A stretch of DNA of 64,000 nt, from NCBI GenBank assembly GCA_022605405.1, contig JABYQQ010000014.1:372001-436000 (forward strand), given 5' to 3'. This document shows, one piece after another, positions 10,701-22,119 of this stretch (position 1 is its first letter; every line of letters begins with the position of its first letter). The notes beneath the pieces were generated by a model that was not told the DNA's origin, ran no database searches, and saw only the letters and a program-made list of their open reading frames with translations. A program made the position numbers and the translations under genes. Source of the stretch: Earliella scabrosa. Its lineage: Eukaryota > Basidiomycota > Agaricomycetes > Polyporales > Polyporaceae.

Positions 10701-12046
10701 ACCTCATCAACACCCGTGAGCGTGAGACTCGGTCAGGTCCTCAGGCGCCGAGCGGCGTAGGTGTCTCCGTGGATCCCAATTTCAAATGAGCACCCGACGA
10801 CGCACTCGACGGTTCGCCCACGGTCGAGAACACAGCTCGTGCCACCCTAAGCCCCCGCGCCCTCACCATCTCCGCTGGTACTCGCCGAGAAGTCACGACA
10901 TCCACCGCCCCAGACGCGCACGAACGGAGCCGGTCAGGTCGCGCCCACGCCTCGTTACCTCACGCTCCTGCACGGCATGCATCCAAGCACAAGGGAAAGA
11001 ACAAAGAGTCCCAAGCGGAGGACAGCGAGTTGGATGTCCCGGTGGCAAGTGAGGATGAAGAATCCCCGCGTCCAGTACGACCCCCTCTTGCCGACCTGCC
11101 CCCGGAAGACTTTGCGGGAGATCAGGAGGGTGAACCGGGTCCTGTGTCCCCGGCACCTTACGACCATCGCGCAGAAGACCCATCTGGCCCGGCCGGGCCG
11201 CGGGCCGGTCACCCAGTCCGCCTCGCCACACGTCTACTGCGAGCGGCACAAGCGCCGAAACCTACGGCCGACGCCGCGCAACCCCTACCTGGCCTAGCCG
11301 CTCCTCCTGGCACCCGACCTACCCCGTCATCCCGACCTCAGGTTGCAGCAGCTGCTCGACCGACGGGGGCGCCCAAGCCGACCCGACCTGCTGGGTCCGC
11401 CCCCGCCCCTCCTCCTCTTCCCCTGGCTATCCCGGCCCGTGCTGCTCTAGCACACAACGCCCCGGCTCCCGTCGCTGGACCGTCCCAGTCACGTCACCAA
11501 TCGATGCCCCCCAAGCCTCTCCAACGCGCCCAAGAGCTCCTCCAGGCGCCCGCGCGCAAGCCCAAACGTGCCAAAGTCAGTCACGCGGCGGCGGGGGCGG
11601 CGCCCGCCAGCGGGTCAGATGCCACTCGCCCGGAGAGTGCGCTGTCCAAACTGACACCAGAGCAGCGGGCTGGATACGAGTATCTGAAGAACTCATCCTG
11701 GGAGGATTCCCCGACGCTGCGCGAGATCCGCGAGGCGAAGGAGAACCCCAAGGGAGATGAGCGGCGTCCTGTCCAGCAGCTCGTCGACTGGGCCACATTC
11801 ATCGCTCAGGTCCTCGAGTGTTCTTACCCCCCCAACGTTCGTGTTTCGTCCCCCGCCGTCGCAGCGTGGACGAAGTTCAGCCAGGATTGGATCCAGAATG
11901 CTCACAATGTCAGCCGTCACATGAGGTACAACGAGGGGAGTGACGAGCTGGACGACCTCTTGGAGAAGCTCATGCTGCCCGGAGCCGAACTCGGGATGTC
12001 GAACTTTGCGAACCAGCTTCGCGCCCTCTTCGGGCCTCTCCGATGA
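7745..12046 (+). CDS. Large orphan multi-exon gene carrying a hAT insertion in intron 2
   Basis: Phase-consistent exons: 7745..7785, 7851..7878, 8651..8908, 8961..9030, 9085..9671, 9724..9876, 9927..10179, 10236..10426, 10484 onward. ATG 7745 sits in CACCATGG; an in-frame ATG at 7700 is an alternative. A TGA occurs in frame at 10787-10789, but the same frame is open again to 12046. A GTAGGT donor at 10757 with a GAG acceptor near 10828, in matching phase, could skip the stop. The protein is then one of about 1,000 aa; otherwise it ends at 628 aa. No domain was recognised. There is a Gly/aromatic block near 9960-10400 (GRAYIGAIGLDLRP, then FRFHFVIAP) and a long Pro/Ala-rich region. Intron 2 is 772 nt only because of the hAT-like element; without it the intron would be about 52 nt. 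Confidence 0.6.
7899..8610 (-). mobile_element. 712-bp non-autonomous hAT-like element, copy 1
   Basis: Termini are inverted: TAGTGTTGCAGGGTCCGGTC at the left and its complement at the right. The 8-bp duplication CTCACCCC flanks it at 7891-7898 and 8611-8618. An 8-bp target duplication and TAGTGTTGC-type ends are hAT hallmarks. No transposase is encoded. Inside, GGTCC/GGACC-rich subterminal arms surround a tRNA-like module (minus strand, 8138-8219) and an AT-rich core around 8330-8430. Every stretch compared is identical to the element at 25641-26352. Strand is given by the tRNA-like module. It sits in an intron, antisense to the host gene. Confidence 0.9.
8138..8219 (-). other. tRNA-like Pol III module inside hAT copy 1
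   Basis: Read on the minus strand it has an A-box-like TGGCTCAGCTGG (8201-8212) and a B-box-like GAGTTCAATTC (8151-8161) at tRNA-like spacing, with a good D-stem GCTC/GAGC. The acceptor ends do not pair and the T-stem is poor. It therefore looks like a degenerate tRNA or SINE head and not a functional tRNA gene. Confidence 0.6.
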
Positions 12047-12684
12047 GCTAGACTTGAACGTACCCCCGTCGCTTAGATTGTAAACGCCTTCCAAGTACAT
12101 CTTCTGCTTATATGTATCTATGCCCGTTCAACTGCAATGTCATTACACTCTGGGCCTCACCCGTACAGTCGCCAGGGACTTAGCGTGGGCGCGCAGAACG
12201 TAACGGACAGAAGCAAGCAGGTACAAGTCGCGGACGGGTGTTACGCGCGTGCCGCCGTCGAGGACAATCCTCCCGCGGCCAGGGTCCTAGTGCCATCCGC
12301 ACCTAGCGAGCAATTGCTTTCGCGCAGTCACATGGGGTGCGCTGGACTGATTGGGCACGTCTCTTGGTCGCCGTCCCATCGTTGTCTGGGCGGGGGCGCA
12401 CTGGGGTTTCAACTATGAGACTTCACGCCGGGGCCGCAGCGCTGACCTGGGTACATCGGTCGCCGATCAACCTACCGTGCCCGGAGATACCGGTCAGCCG
12501 CCAGTTCGGTCGACCGTCCCTGCCCAACCCACTCCGGTTCGGTCGACCGTCCCTGCCCAGCCCTTCGCAGCTGGTGAATGCAAGAATGATCGCTCATGGG
12601 TCGGAGATCCCGGCTATCGACAGCCATAAGTTACCCTCCCCCGACGACCCTCCCCTCCTGGCACCACAGCAGTCTTCACTCAGC

Positions 12685-13319
12685 ATGGTCGCGACTATTA
12701 CCATTGGAGCTGGCGCGGACATGCCTGAGCTGCCGCTCCTTCCAGGATCCTATGCTGATGACGTCCTGATATCAGTCGTTGGGGACGGCGGGGACGGCGA
12801 AACGCGGAGCGTGACTGTGCGCACGTTCTCTCTCTGGGCTTCTGCTCTCCCTGACATCGGCTCCAGATTTTCTACCCCGTGGGCAAGCAGACGAAGTCGG
12901 AGGGGGAGTGGAACACGTGGGTTTCGAATATCTTGAGCCCGCTGCTGGAGGAGTGCGGCGCGACCCGACCGCAAAGATGGAGCCTCGTCGTCATCGCGTT
13001 GTCCTTCCGTGGGTTCGACTTATACGCACGGCACTCTGAGCACTACACCACCCTCGTCCAAAGGCTGAAGGACATCCAGGCGGGGGCTGCAGAGGATCAG
13101 GATGTCTCGGAGCAGCTGTGGACGCTGGCCAGCTGGGCCAAGGATACGTTCCCGCAGGTGCGGAATTCCCTGTCATCTCTCAGTATTGGTCCTGACCTTG
13201 GTTAGCTCATCGGTGCTCCCACTGACCCACCAGCGGCGGCGCCCAACAACTCCGAACCACAGGCCTCCGACGTCTCTGCCGCCTCACGAAACCCCGAAGC
13301 TGCAAGGGCGAGAGAGTGA
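12685..13319 (+). CDS. Orphan three-exon gene
   Basis: Model join(12685..12810,12867..13157,13206..13319), 176 aa, all junctions phase 0. The second intron boundary is confirmed by a GGTTAG acceptor that opens LIGAPTDPP to a stop at 13317-13319. The central exon reads IFYPVGKQTKSEGEWNTW and continues as an amphipathic, Trp/Leu-rich helical region. The tail is Ala/Pro/Ser-rich. The frame is also open upstream of 12685, so the true start could lie nearer 12340. No domain was recognised and the role is unknown. It lies 640 bp downstream of the large orphan gene and in the same direction. Confidence 0.5.
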
Positions 13320-13665
13320 GAAGTCGGGGCACGGTTTCGGGGCTTGTTCAATATGTACATCTGTCCGCCCTCTCTTGTAATATGATCACGATGCTCTGTA
13401 TGCACGAAAGCTGGGAAACGCGGGTAGTGCGCAGCGTTTGTGCGCTCGCAACGCACCGACTCGGCCTGAGCCCCTTCGTGTGAATTCGGCATGAGTTCTT
13501 CCTCGCGCGCACGTACTTCGAGTTGAGCTGCCTGGCCCTTCCTTCACTTGCTCGCGACTGCAACTTTGTCAGCCTGATGCCCGCCCCTCAGGCTGCATTG
13601 GCCATGGGCCACGAACTGTGAGCAACATTGCCCCGAGCTCGCGCGAAGCGTCTTGACATTGACAG

Positions 13666-14796
13666 TTGACGGCCAGAATACCTCGTTTTCCACGGGAGTT
13701 AGAGCGTGAAGTACTCCGACACTGCGACATGGTCACCCTGCTCTACTGTCAGGAGATCTGCTCCCGATTCCGTGTCTATATTGGCGACGTGCTTCGAGCC
13801 GACCGCGACCGGATATTGGCCACCCACGTTCCCGATCCCCAGCGACTGCTCGACGTTATTCACGAAGAGAGTGCGGTCGTCACGGGAGATGCTGCGCTTG
13901 CGCTCGTCCTGCGCGACCACTCCATCCTCAGTATCTACCTCGACATCGCGGTAGGACGTGGGTCCGAAGGTGCGCTCGAAAAATACCTGCACGAACATCT
14001 GGACGCGCGGTGTATCTGGCATTCCCCCGGACGCCTGGCCGATCATGCCGGAGAATTTGGCACTTACCTGAAGTTATACCACATCAAGAAAGGACATCTC
14101 GTTCGACTCATCTACTCGCCGACAGCGAGCGCGGGCGAGGTGCTGGCGTGGTTCCCAAACACGGGAGTCATGAACTACTTCAACCGTACGACAGTAGGAT
14201 GTGCCTATCCGCTCCTAACGCTCCGCCGCCTGGCAATGTCGTACTCGTGGCGCGCCCTTGACGCGATCGACCGATGTGACACGGCCCGCCTGCTCGTCCG
14301 CGGCTTCCGGTTCTCGCAGATCCCAGGGCCGCTGATGGGACTGACGACATCCACCTTCCCAGTCGCTGGTAGCTCCAAACCGCGCTACGACTGCTATCGC
14401 AGTCTGTTCGTCTGTCCAGAGCAGGACCGATTTCTGGGCGACGCCGGTTCGATGGTCCTATTCTTCCAAGGAGAGAGCCCCGAGAACGTTGCTCTGGCGC
14501 GGGCGGAAGACCAACTCCCTTTCGGCTACGCACCGGTGTGGAGGTTACTTTTCGGGGCCGACATTGGCATATGCGTGAACCGCTGTGCGCGGTTCAACGG
14601 GTTCTTGCCCCATCACGACGGCAATCGACCTTTGCGTGAACCTGCGCCCAGCGTATATCATGGCGGACGATTTCGAGGCATCCGCCTGTTGCGTAACGGT
14701 GTACTGAGGGTGCGCCTTCCACTTGCTGCTTCGATATGGTCCCGTTGGTTGACAATCATCGTGCCTGGGCGTACATCAGGGTCCGTTCTCGGATGA
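13666..14796 (+). CDS. F-box-like protein, paralogue B (first exon not fixed)
   Basis: The main exon begins at an acceptor (TTGACAG) at 13665 and is open for 376 codons to 14796. It starts RIPRFPRELEREVLRHCD, an F-box-like segment. It then matches paralogue A block by block: AVVTGDAALALVLRD, VGCAYPLLTLRR, FVCPEQDRFLGDAGSM and PFGYAPVWRLLF. A 48-nt intron (13618-13665) probably joins it to a short upstream exon, but no start in the right frame was found. The last 50 residues diverge from A and may be intronic or untranslated. Function is unknown beyond the possible SCF-adaptor role implied by an F-box. Confidence 0.65.
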   Translation: MTARIPRFPRELEREVLRHCDMVTLLYCQEICSRFRVYIGDVLRADRDRILATHVPDPQRLLDVIHEESAVVTGDAALALVLRDHSILSIYLDIAVGRGSEGALEKYLHEHLDARCIWHSPGRLADHAGEFGTYLKLYHIKKGHLVRLIYSPTASAGEVLAWFPNTGVMNYFNRTTVGCAYPLLTLRRLAMSYSWRALDAIDRCDTARLLVRGFRFSQIPGPLMGLTTSTFPVAGSSKPRYDCYRSLFVCPEQDRFLGDAGSMVLFFQGESPENVALARAEDQLPFGYAPVWRLLFGADIGICVNRCARFNGFLPHHDGNRPLREPAPSVYHGGRFRGIRLLRNGVLRVRLPLAASIWSRWLTIIVPGRTSGSVLG

Positions 14797-15217
14797 GTAG
14801 ACTCAGGGGCCTTCATCAAATATATCAGATCGAAGACATGGGTGATTGCTCCTTGGGATGCCGACTCTGCCCGGCGCTCGCCTCTTTCACCTTATCGTCA
14901 CACTCACCGCACGCTTGTGCATCGTAGTACGTCAGCTACATATTGAAAATGTGGCTAAGGCCTGAGGTTATCACGATGAGACACTCTCAATCATTCGCTG
15001 ATCATGGAAAAAAACGCGCCCGGGGAAGACGTCAACAGCCTCTAGAGTGCTTTTACCATTGTGCCTGAAATAGCCCGCGAGACCAGAAAAATGGCTAGCT
15101 GGAAGATGATTTTATCTGATCGAGAACTTAGCCCAAATGCTTGACTCAAAACCTCATGAAGGGGAGCTTGCGCGCTGGACACTTTGCGCCTGACGCCCTC
15201 TCGTGTCTATCTGCGCG
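14797..15217. other. Intergenic
   Basis: AT-richer than its surroundings, with no exon chain recognised. It probably holds the 3' end of the F-box-like gene and the promoter of the next gene. Confidence 0.4.
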
Positions 15218-16506
15218 ATGTCACGTCGGGCTCTGCGGCGTCCCGAAGACCAGTTCCGACCACAGATCCCTGGTGAGAGCGCACCGAAAATTCGTCCTCC
15301 AGGTATCGTTCATCTGACGCCCCGAAATATAGCCGACATCTTGGCAAGCCTACGGGAAACTGGAAGTAAGTCCTCCACACATCGTGTTCTCTGGACTTGA
15401 GTAATCATCGCGCGGAAGGTCGACCACACCATGCGTTCTTCGGTGTGGTTGTTGAAGACGTGCGTACGATTCGGTCCCGTCAGCATGCTCCGGCATTCAG
15501 CCGTGATCATAGCCGTCCGCTGGCATCGTCGCACATCGACGATACTGCCCCGGTGTCGCCACAACATAATCATGTCTCTAGGCCAGACGGTAAGCAGGTC
15601 CAAGGCGTTTCAATGTTGTGAGCCGTAGGTTCTGACATGGTGACGGTACAGTGAAGATGAAGGAGGTAGTTGAGAGCTCGACAGGGCCCAGACGGGAGCC
15701 CGCAGATAGCGTCAAAACGGAGGTTGCTAGTGCGCCGTCGATTAAAGTTGAGCCACCAACCACCGAACCGTGTATTGGGTCTGCCGGGGTACGACCAACG
15801 CAGCCGGGACAGAGCGGCGGCAGCTCGTCGAGCATGGGCGGTGCCTCACTGCATGTGTCGGGCAATCCTGATGATTCAGCCCCGCGTTCAGGAGAAGATA
15901 CGCATCACGGTAGCACTCTGAATTTGGCGACAGCCGAGGTGAGTTCGAGCGACGCTTTCCCATGGGTGGGAAGTGAGAGATGAAGCTCATGGAAGTGTGG
16001 TCTGCAGGGCGCAGTTGCTGATGACAAGGAGGTCAGTTTGACGTGCCACACGAGGGACGCTGTAACTCATACTGATCTGGCGAACCAGCAAATCCTGGTA
16101 AGTGACGCTGATTGGCAGAGTATATCTGTGGCTTACATGATGCAAGACCATGATAGAGCAGGCAGGCGCAGAAACCGCTCTAGATGCCATGATCGATGAC
16201 GCCAACAAGGCCTTCAAACTGGAGATCGTCGAAAGCTGCGGCCTGGACACTCGTGGTCCAGACACGCGTGCTGACTCCCTTCCTCACGAACCTCTGCCCC
16301 ATTCTGACGGGGACGTCGGAGCGTGGCACGATTGGGTGAACGGCTATCCGATCGAAATCTCTGGGCAACGCTGTCGATGGTCGGCCAAAGCTCGGCGGAT
16401 TGAGCATTGGGCACCGTGCAGTGACTCGCGCTGCTTTTTCCAAACACACGAGAGACATTATTTGCATGGGAGTTGGATTCGGTTCACATACCCCACCGAA
16501 ACCTGA
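15218..16506 (+). CDS. Orphan five-exon gene
   Basis: Model join(15218..15365,15419..15589,15652..15938,16008..16097,16147..16506), 351 aa. All four introns are 49-69 nt and keep phase, which strongly supports a real gene. The N-terminus is basic (MSRRALRRPEDQFRP). The middle is Ser/Pro/Glu-rich and low in complexity. The C-terminal 120 residues are the best-ordered part: WHDWVNGYPIEISG, then RCRWSAKARRIEHWAPC and a Cys/His-containing end (CFFQTHERHYLHG). That cluster of Cys, His and Trp could fold around metal, but no known domain was recognised. No function is proposed. Confidence 0.7.
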
Positions 16507-17939
16507 GGTGCAGCATGAGTAGAAGGGTACCGCACTGTATGCTTTCGTCAGTTTGACGTCGTTTTTAGCGACGACGTTCAGCAAATTATCAATAGCCGTG
16601 AGATGGATGATAACAGACAGGTTCAATATTGCAATCCCAGAATGGCTCAGTCTTCTTGACCTCCCGCTGCGCCGCATATATCATAACGCGGTCACATGGT
16701 CGCGTACTACGCGCTCGCAGCCCGGAACCTGGATGCACAGGGGCGCCTGGTCGTTCTGTCCTGTCTCATTATTCGTCTCATGTGGACGCAGAACTGCATA
16801 GTCATGCAGATGCCATGTCATCTGCGTGACTATGGACTGTCCTGACGATGCATCAGACGAATAATCTGATCAGCCTTTGGGACGCGCAGGTACGGGTGAA
16901 GTACAGCGCCGCCGCTTGGTGGATGCCCGGTCGGGCTGACCGCATGCGTTCGCGCGCCAAGACGAACAATCCCGCCAGTGCAGTGGTGTCCTGGGTGTAA
17001 TGTCCCTTTGTCCCGGTGCAGTTCATCAGAAAGCCACCCTTCGTGCCTGAATGCGGCGCCGCGTTCGACGCCTTGGGGTTGCGCGATGATCACTGAGCCG
17101 AAACCTGCGACCAAGCTGCCACAGAACGACGGGGGCTCCCAGCGCGGCCCACTCCCACAGCTCATTTGTGACTGCGCTACGTCTGGAGTGAGGTGGGCAC
17201 TCGTGACTCCCCAATACCGGCTCGCTGGGCTACAGATATCGGTGTGCAGTACGCCGACTTTGCGCGCGTCGCAAAGGCGCGATCGTAACTTCCATATATG
17301 GTAACATAGATGACGCAAGCGGCGTTCCAGCGCGCCCTCTGTTGCTCCTAGCCACACGACCTCCCCCTCGCAACCCAACTCAAAGCTTGTGGTCAGCCTG
17401 ACTTGGCATCACTAAGACCCCTCAGGCCACGAAATGGGCGAATTTTCGGACGCCCCGACAAAGCGTCGAAACTTGCGCAGGGGCGAAGTGTGCGCCCCCG
17501 TCGTACTCCTCTTTCCACCTCGACGCAAATGTCCGCACATAACGGTACGGTCGTCCAGCTTGCGGGAAAGTCTCCTGTGCACTGACACGCGCTGCGACCT
17601 CTAGGATTGGCCGAACGGCCCTCGCAGCGGCGCCTGCGCCTGCTCACTCAAGTGACCACAGGTGAGCGCGTCTCGGCGGAAAGCCCGCCACATACCATAC
17701 TCAGCTTCTATCGCGTTGAAGGCCTTCGAAAGCTTCTCCCCGTACATCAACTAGGCGGTGAAAAGCCCACAGTGACCCGGGAGGTCGAACGGTTGGGGAT
17801 GGTAGCTGACCGAGGTGAGTTGTTTCGCAAGTCGTTCCTGCCATGCAATCCCCGTCGCCCGTCTATCGAACTGCTTGCAAGTGCAGAATCCTCCTGGTCC
17901 TGGCTTTGCACTCGCCTCCCACACACCTAGCTCGTGCTC
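16507..17939. other. No confident gene; possible upstream exons of the dioxygenase
   Basis: Short ORFs at 17403-17585 and 17607-17930 have plausible donors (GTACGG after 17541, GTGAGC near 17662). They lie on the strand of the TET/JBP-like gene, so they could be upstream exons. Nothing connects them across the satellite at 17940-18960. The 550-bp minus ORF at 16830-17378 has no supporting splice pattern or recognisable motif. Confidence 0.3.
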
Positions 17940-18960
17940 TTTGCACTACGCTGGAGATGTACGGGAGCCCACCCCTCGCACCCGCGTCCGTCCCTCTTCA
18001 CGTCCACCTCGCCCGTCCTCCTCGCGCGACCCTCGAGACGTCCGGGAGCCCACCACTCGCACCCGCGTCCGTCCCTCATCACGTCCGTACCACATCACGC
18101 GCACCTCACGCGTCCTCCTCGCACCACGCTCGAGATGTACGGGAGCCCACCCCTCGCACCCGCGTCCGTCCCTCATCACGTCCACCTCGCCCGTCCACCT
18201 CGCGCGACCCCCTCGCGCCACCCTCGAGACGTCCGGGAGCCCACCACTCGCACCCGCGTCCGTACCACATCACGCGCACCTCACGCGTCCTCCTCGCACT
18301 ACGCTCGAGATGTACGGGAGCCCACCCCTCGCACCCGCATCCGTCCCTCATCACGTCCGTACCACATCACGCGCACCTCACGCGTCCTCCTCGCACCACG
18401 CTCGAGATGTACGGGAGCCCACCCCTCGCACCCGCGTCCGTCCCTCATCACGTCCACCTCGCCCGTCCACCTCGCGCGACCCCCTCGCGCGACCCTCGAG
18501 ACGTCCGGGAGCCCACCACTCGCACCCGCGTCCGTACCACATCACGCGCACCTCACGCGTCCTCCTCGCACTACGCTCGAGATGTACGGGAGCCCACCCC
18601 TCGCACCCGCATCCGTCCCTCATCACGCGCACCTCACGCGTCCTCCTCGCACCACGCTCGAGATGTACGGGAGCCCACCCCTCGCACCCGCGTCCGTCCC
18701 TCATCACGTCCACCTCGCCCGTCCCTCGAGACGTCCGGGAGCCCACCACTCGCACCCGCGTCCGTCCCTCATCACGTCCATCCCACATCACGAGCACCTC
18801 ACGCGTCCTCCTTGCACTACGCTCGAGATGTACGGGAGCCCACCCCTCGCACCTGCGTCCGTCCCTCATCACGTCCATCCCACAAGGCGCGCACCTCACA
18901 TGTCCTCCTCGCGCGACCCTCGAGACGTACGACGGCCCACTTCTCGCGGCCCCGTCCGAT
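17940..18960. repeat. GC-rich satellite of about eleven 70-100-bp units
   Basis: Units begin GAGATGTACGGGAGCCCACC or the variant GAGACGTCCGGGAGCCCACC and continue CTCGCACCCGCGTCCGTCCC. Linkers alternate between a CACGTCCACCTCGCCCGTCC type and an ACATCACGCGCACCTCACGC type. Unit starts lie near 17951, 18035, 18130, 18226, 18307, 18408, 18498, 18579, 18659, 18728 and 18825. All three plus frames are open across the whole array (387-447 codons each), because no unit contains a plus-strand stop. Confidence 0.9.
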
Positions 18961-19180
18961 CCACTTCACGCGCACCTCGCCCATGCTCCGCGCTCATCGC
19001 TTCTGAACCGCACGAGGGCCCCTTCCCGAGAGCAAGGGCGATGCTCGGTCTGCGTTCAGTGTCGAGATGCGCCGTGCCTCGCGCTTGCGCTAGCTAAGAG
19101 ATTGAAGGGGCCCCTGTTTTGGCATCCCATCCGCGCCTGTACCACTTCCCCTTGTTGACATGTAGACCCTCACGACGCAG

Positions 19181-21038
19181 GTGACTGACCTACCTCCACC
19201 AGACTCCTCGACCGCGCAGGCTGCCGCGAAGCCTGCGGCCCCCTGGCGGCGTATATTCCGTGAGACGTGTCCCTTTCGCGCAGTTTTGTGCCGCTGACCT
19301 CCAATGCAGCGACCCGGGGCTCCCTGCAGCCTAAGGCTCGCCGCACAGTGCAGACACCCCTGCAAGTCAGATGCGACATCCTGGCCCTCGCCATGCGGGT
19401 GGAGACGAACGGCGAGCACATCGACCCAGAGTATCTCGCCGTCGAAGATGACGTTGATGACCCGCCGGTCGACGAGGGCCAGGAGCCACTGGATGCGCCT
19501 CCTGCATCGCGCATGGAGCCGTACATCCTCGTACCGCCTCCACCCCCCGCCTTGCTCGCATTCCGGCCATTCCGGGTTGACCACGCCACTCTCCCGGCCA
19601 ACCCGCTGGCAGGGCTCGGCTCCGCGCTCCCTCATCCTCATCCCAGCCTGCCCGCGCGACCTTGCATCACCCACATGACGACGAAGACTTCCGCTTCCGG
19701 AACCAAGAAGCAACAGCGAGACAAAGCCCGTAGTCACTTCCGACGTCAAATTCAAAACGCGGCGGAGGCAGCCGCGAGCAGTACCATCGTTGGGCGTGAT
19801 CGTCGTGCGCTCAAGCCCTCCTCGTTCCGAATCATCGGGCGATCTTCGCCAATCAAGCTCGACGTTGACTTCGCCATCGAGCTGAGCCGCAAGGGCGCAA
19901 ATCCGCTCCTCTTCCCTGTCGCGAGCACGGGTTTCATGGGCGCGCGCGTTAGTTCCACGCCTGAAGAACTTGAGCCCCATGGCCTACAGTACTTCGCCGA
20001 CCGAGGTTTCACCTATGTCCATTGGGACGGCAGGTAAGCAGTCTTCCTGTGCGCCCTCTCAATTGACCCAACCCCGATGCATAGGAACCCTCGCCCTGTC
20101 CTTGATGACGCGGGCCGCATCGTCGTCCTTCTCCTGGGGATGCCGCAGGATGTGCCGGCTTGGATGGCGAACCAAGACGAAGCTGTTCGCCTCATGCGCC
20201 AGCTTCACGCCGAATACAAGTTCTCGTCGTCGGAAGCCCATCGACGCGGCAACTATTCCGTTGTCAACTGCAGAGTCTCTTTTGGTGGGGGACAGACGGT
20301 GCGTGGCAACGCCCTATTGCCACTTGATCCACTACGAACTGACCGACGTGCACCGACAGAAACCGTCCAACATTAGCCAAGGCACAAACGCCGCGCGCAC
20401 TGACAAGTTTTTGAATGAGCATGCTATCAAACGGCTTGCCGGTTTCATGGACAGTAAGTCCGCGCAGAGGACATAACCAGCTGTGACTTATCTCTGTCTC
20501 AGATGGATTCAAACTCTTTGCCCCGAACATGTACGCGCACTATGAGGACACCAAGTTCGAGCTCCAAGATCAAGACCCGACCCTCAAGTACAACTTCCCC
20601 AAGTCCGTTTTCGCCGCGGCCAGCTTCAATCTTGGGCCACAGACCATCACGCGCGTTCACACCGACCACATGAACTATGCGGCAGGCTGGTGTGGTATCA
20701 TGGCGCTTGGCAAGTACGACTACCACACTGGCGGACATCTGGTGCTCTGGGATCTCAAACTCGTCATCGAGTTCCCTCCGGGCGCCGTCGTCTTCATACC
20801 CTCTGCCATCCTCCGCCACTCGAACACGGTGATCGGCGCAGATGAGACCCGCATGTCTTTCACTCAGTTCTCCGCTGGTGGTCTGTTCCGTTGGGTGGAG
20901 TGTGGACATCAGACACAGAAGTCATTCTTCGCTCGTGGTGGCAAGTACCCGATCACAGGGACCGAGCGGTGGTTGAGGGGGATCCAGCGGTTCTCCCGTT
21001 GGTCTGATCTACAGAAGGCAGCGTCGCGACGTACATAG
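19181..21038 (+). CDS. TET/JBP-like 2OG-Fe(II) dioxygenase (5' end not fixed)
   Basis: Exons 19181..19259, 19310..20033, 20085..20298, 20360..20453, 20503..21038 are phase-consistent (548 aa from 19181). The last exon carries the double-stranded beta-helix core. It shows an HxD pair in TRVHTDHMNYAAGW, then GGHLVLWDLKLVIEFPPG, the distal His in IPSAILRHSN and a cofactor-binding Arg in ETRMSFTQ, ending GGLFRWVE. The preceding GFTYVHWDGR and GRIVVLLLG blocks are typical of the expanded basidiomycete family. These enzymes use Fe(II) and 2-oxoglutarate. TET/JBP members oxidise methylated pyrimidines in DNA, and fungal copies are reported to travel with KDZ transposons. The KDZ and cysteine-cluster genes lie just downstream here. 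The core exon looks intact. The DNA substrate is inferred from family, not seen. The start may lie in or beyond the satellite. Confidence 0.75.
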
Positions 21039-22119
21039 AGTGATGTATAAACATGTGTGACCCAAAATGACCAACCGTCTTGAACTTGCCAAAGCAGACA
21101 TTCCGGGTGACTGATGCGGACGCGCAAATCGAGCAGCGGATGAGCCTACTGGCCTCAATAGGTTGCTCATGTTGACTTACCGGGCCAGAGCCACGGGCGG
21201 TACGCTCCAGGTGCACGAGAGTGGCAGGGGTGACTACGCCGGTCAGGTTTGGGGAGTTCAGCTCCATTCCCGGTCACCGAACGACGAGAACGCGTGGCCG
21301 AGCCTATCAAACTCAGCATCAAGCCACGAGAATACTCAAACCCGAAACCGACCATTAAAATTGAGGCGAACAGACGTACGTACCTAGCATGTGGGGACTG
21401 ATGTGGACGCGCAAGTCGGTCGGCCGCTGAGCTTGCCGGGCTGAAGAGGGTAGCCACGTTGACTTACCGGACCTGCACCCTACGGCCGGGTAGGGTGCAG
21501 GTGCCCGCAAGTGGCTGGCGGGTCTAGGCCGATCAGGTGGAGCGATGTGAAGTCGTCGCCGGCGCGCGACTGAGAGCGCATCGGTGCCTAACGTACTACC
21601 CAGCACGCCTCCCACGAACTACTCATGCAACACTGAGTTTGGGCAATTACGCCACGGAGGCGACACAAAGGAGCAGAGTTGACGTGCTAACCTAACGTTG
21701 GGTGACCAATGTCCAGCCCGACCCCGGTCGTGTAAGTCGGGCGGCCGCCGAGCTTGCTGGAGTCAAGAGGTTGCGCACGCTGGCTTACCCGCGCAGAGGC
21801 ACGAGGCGGTGGGCTACGGTACACGAGAAACGACGACGGACCTGCTATTTCCAAATATATACCACACACGTCTATCGACATCTGGTACAGAGCGTGGGCT
21901 TATAGAGATTGGCGAGGGGACGAATGGACACGACTACGACTGAAACGAGCTTGCACACAGGACGACGAGCCCAGAGGCCCACGGACACGAAAGCAAATGG
22001 GGGGACAACGGGCTGACAGCAACGATCGCTTGCCATGCACCCAAACGAAGGATCTCACCGAACGCCCCGCGAGCGCAACACATAGAACCGGCACCAAGCT
22101 GAACACTCACCACCCAACC
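21039..22119. repeat. Intergenic region with three diverged copies of a ~150-bp block
   Basis: Related blocks occur at about 21108-21250, 21396-21540 and 21705-21830. They share a GACTGATG(C/T)GGACGCGCAA-like start (clear in the first two), a CGGCCGCCGAGCTTGC-like middle (last two) and a GTTGACTTACCGG-like core (21173, 21459; GCTGGCTTACCC at 21779). Spacing is about 290-320 bp. No gene was recognised. The blocks lie between the 3' ends of the dioxygenase and the convergent cysteine-cluster gene. Confidence 0.6.

Noticed and set aside
18378..18899. Minus-strand ORF over the GC-rich satellite
   Set aside because: It is the antisense of a tandem repeat, open by composition only.
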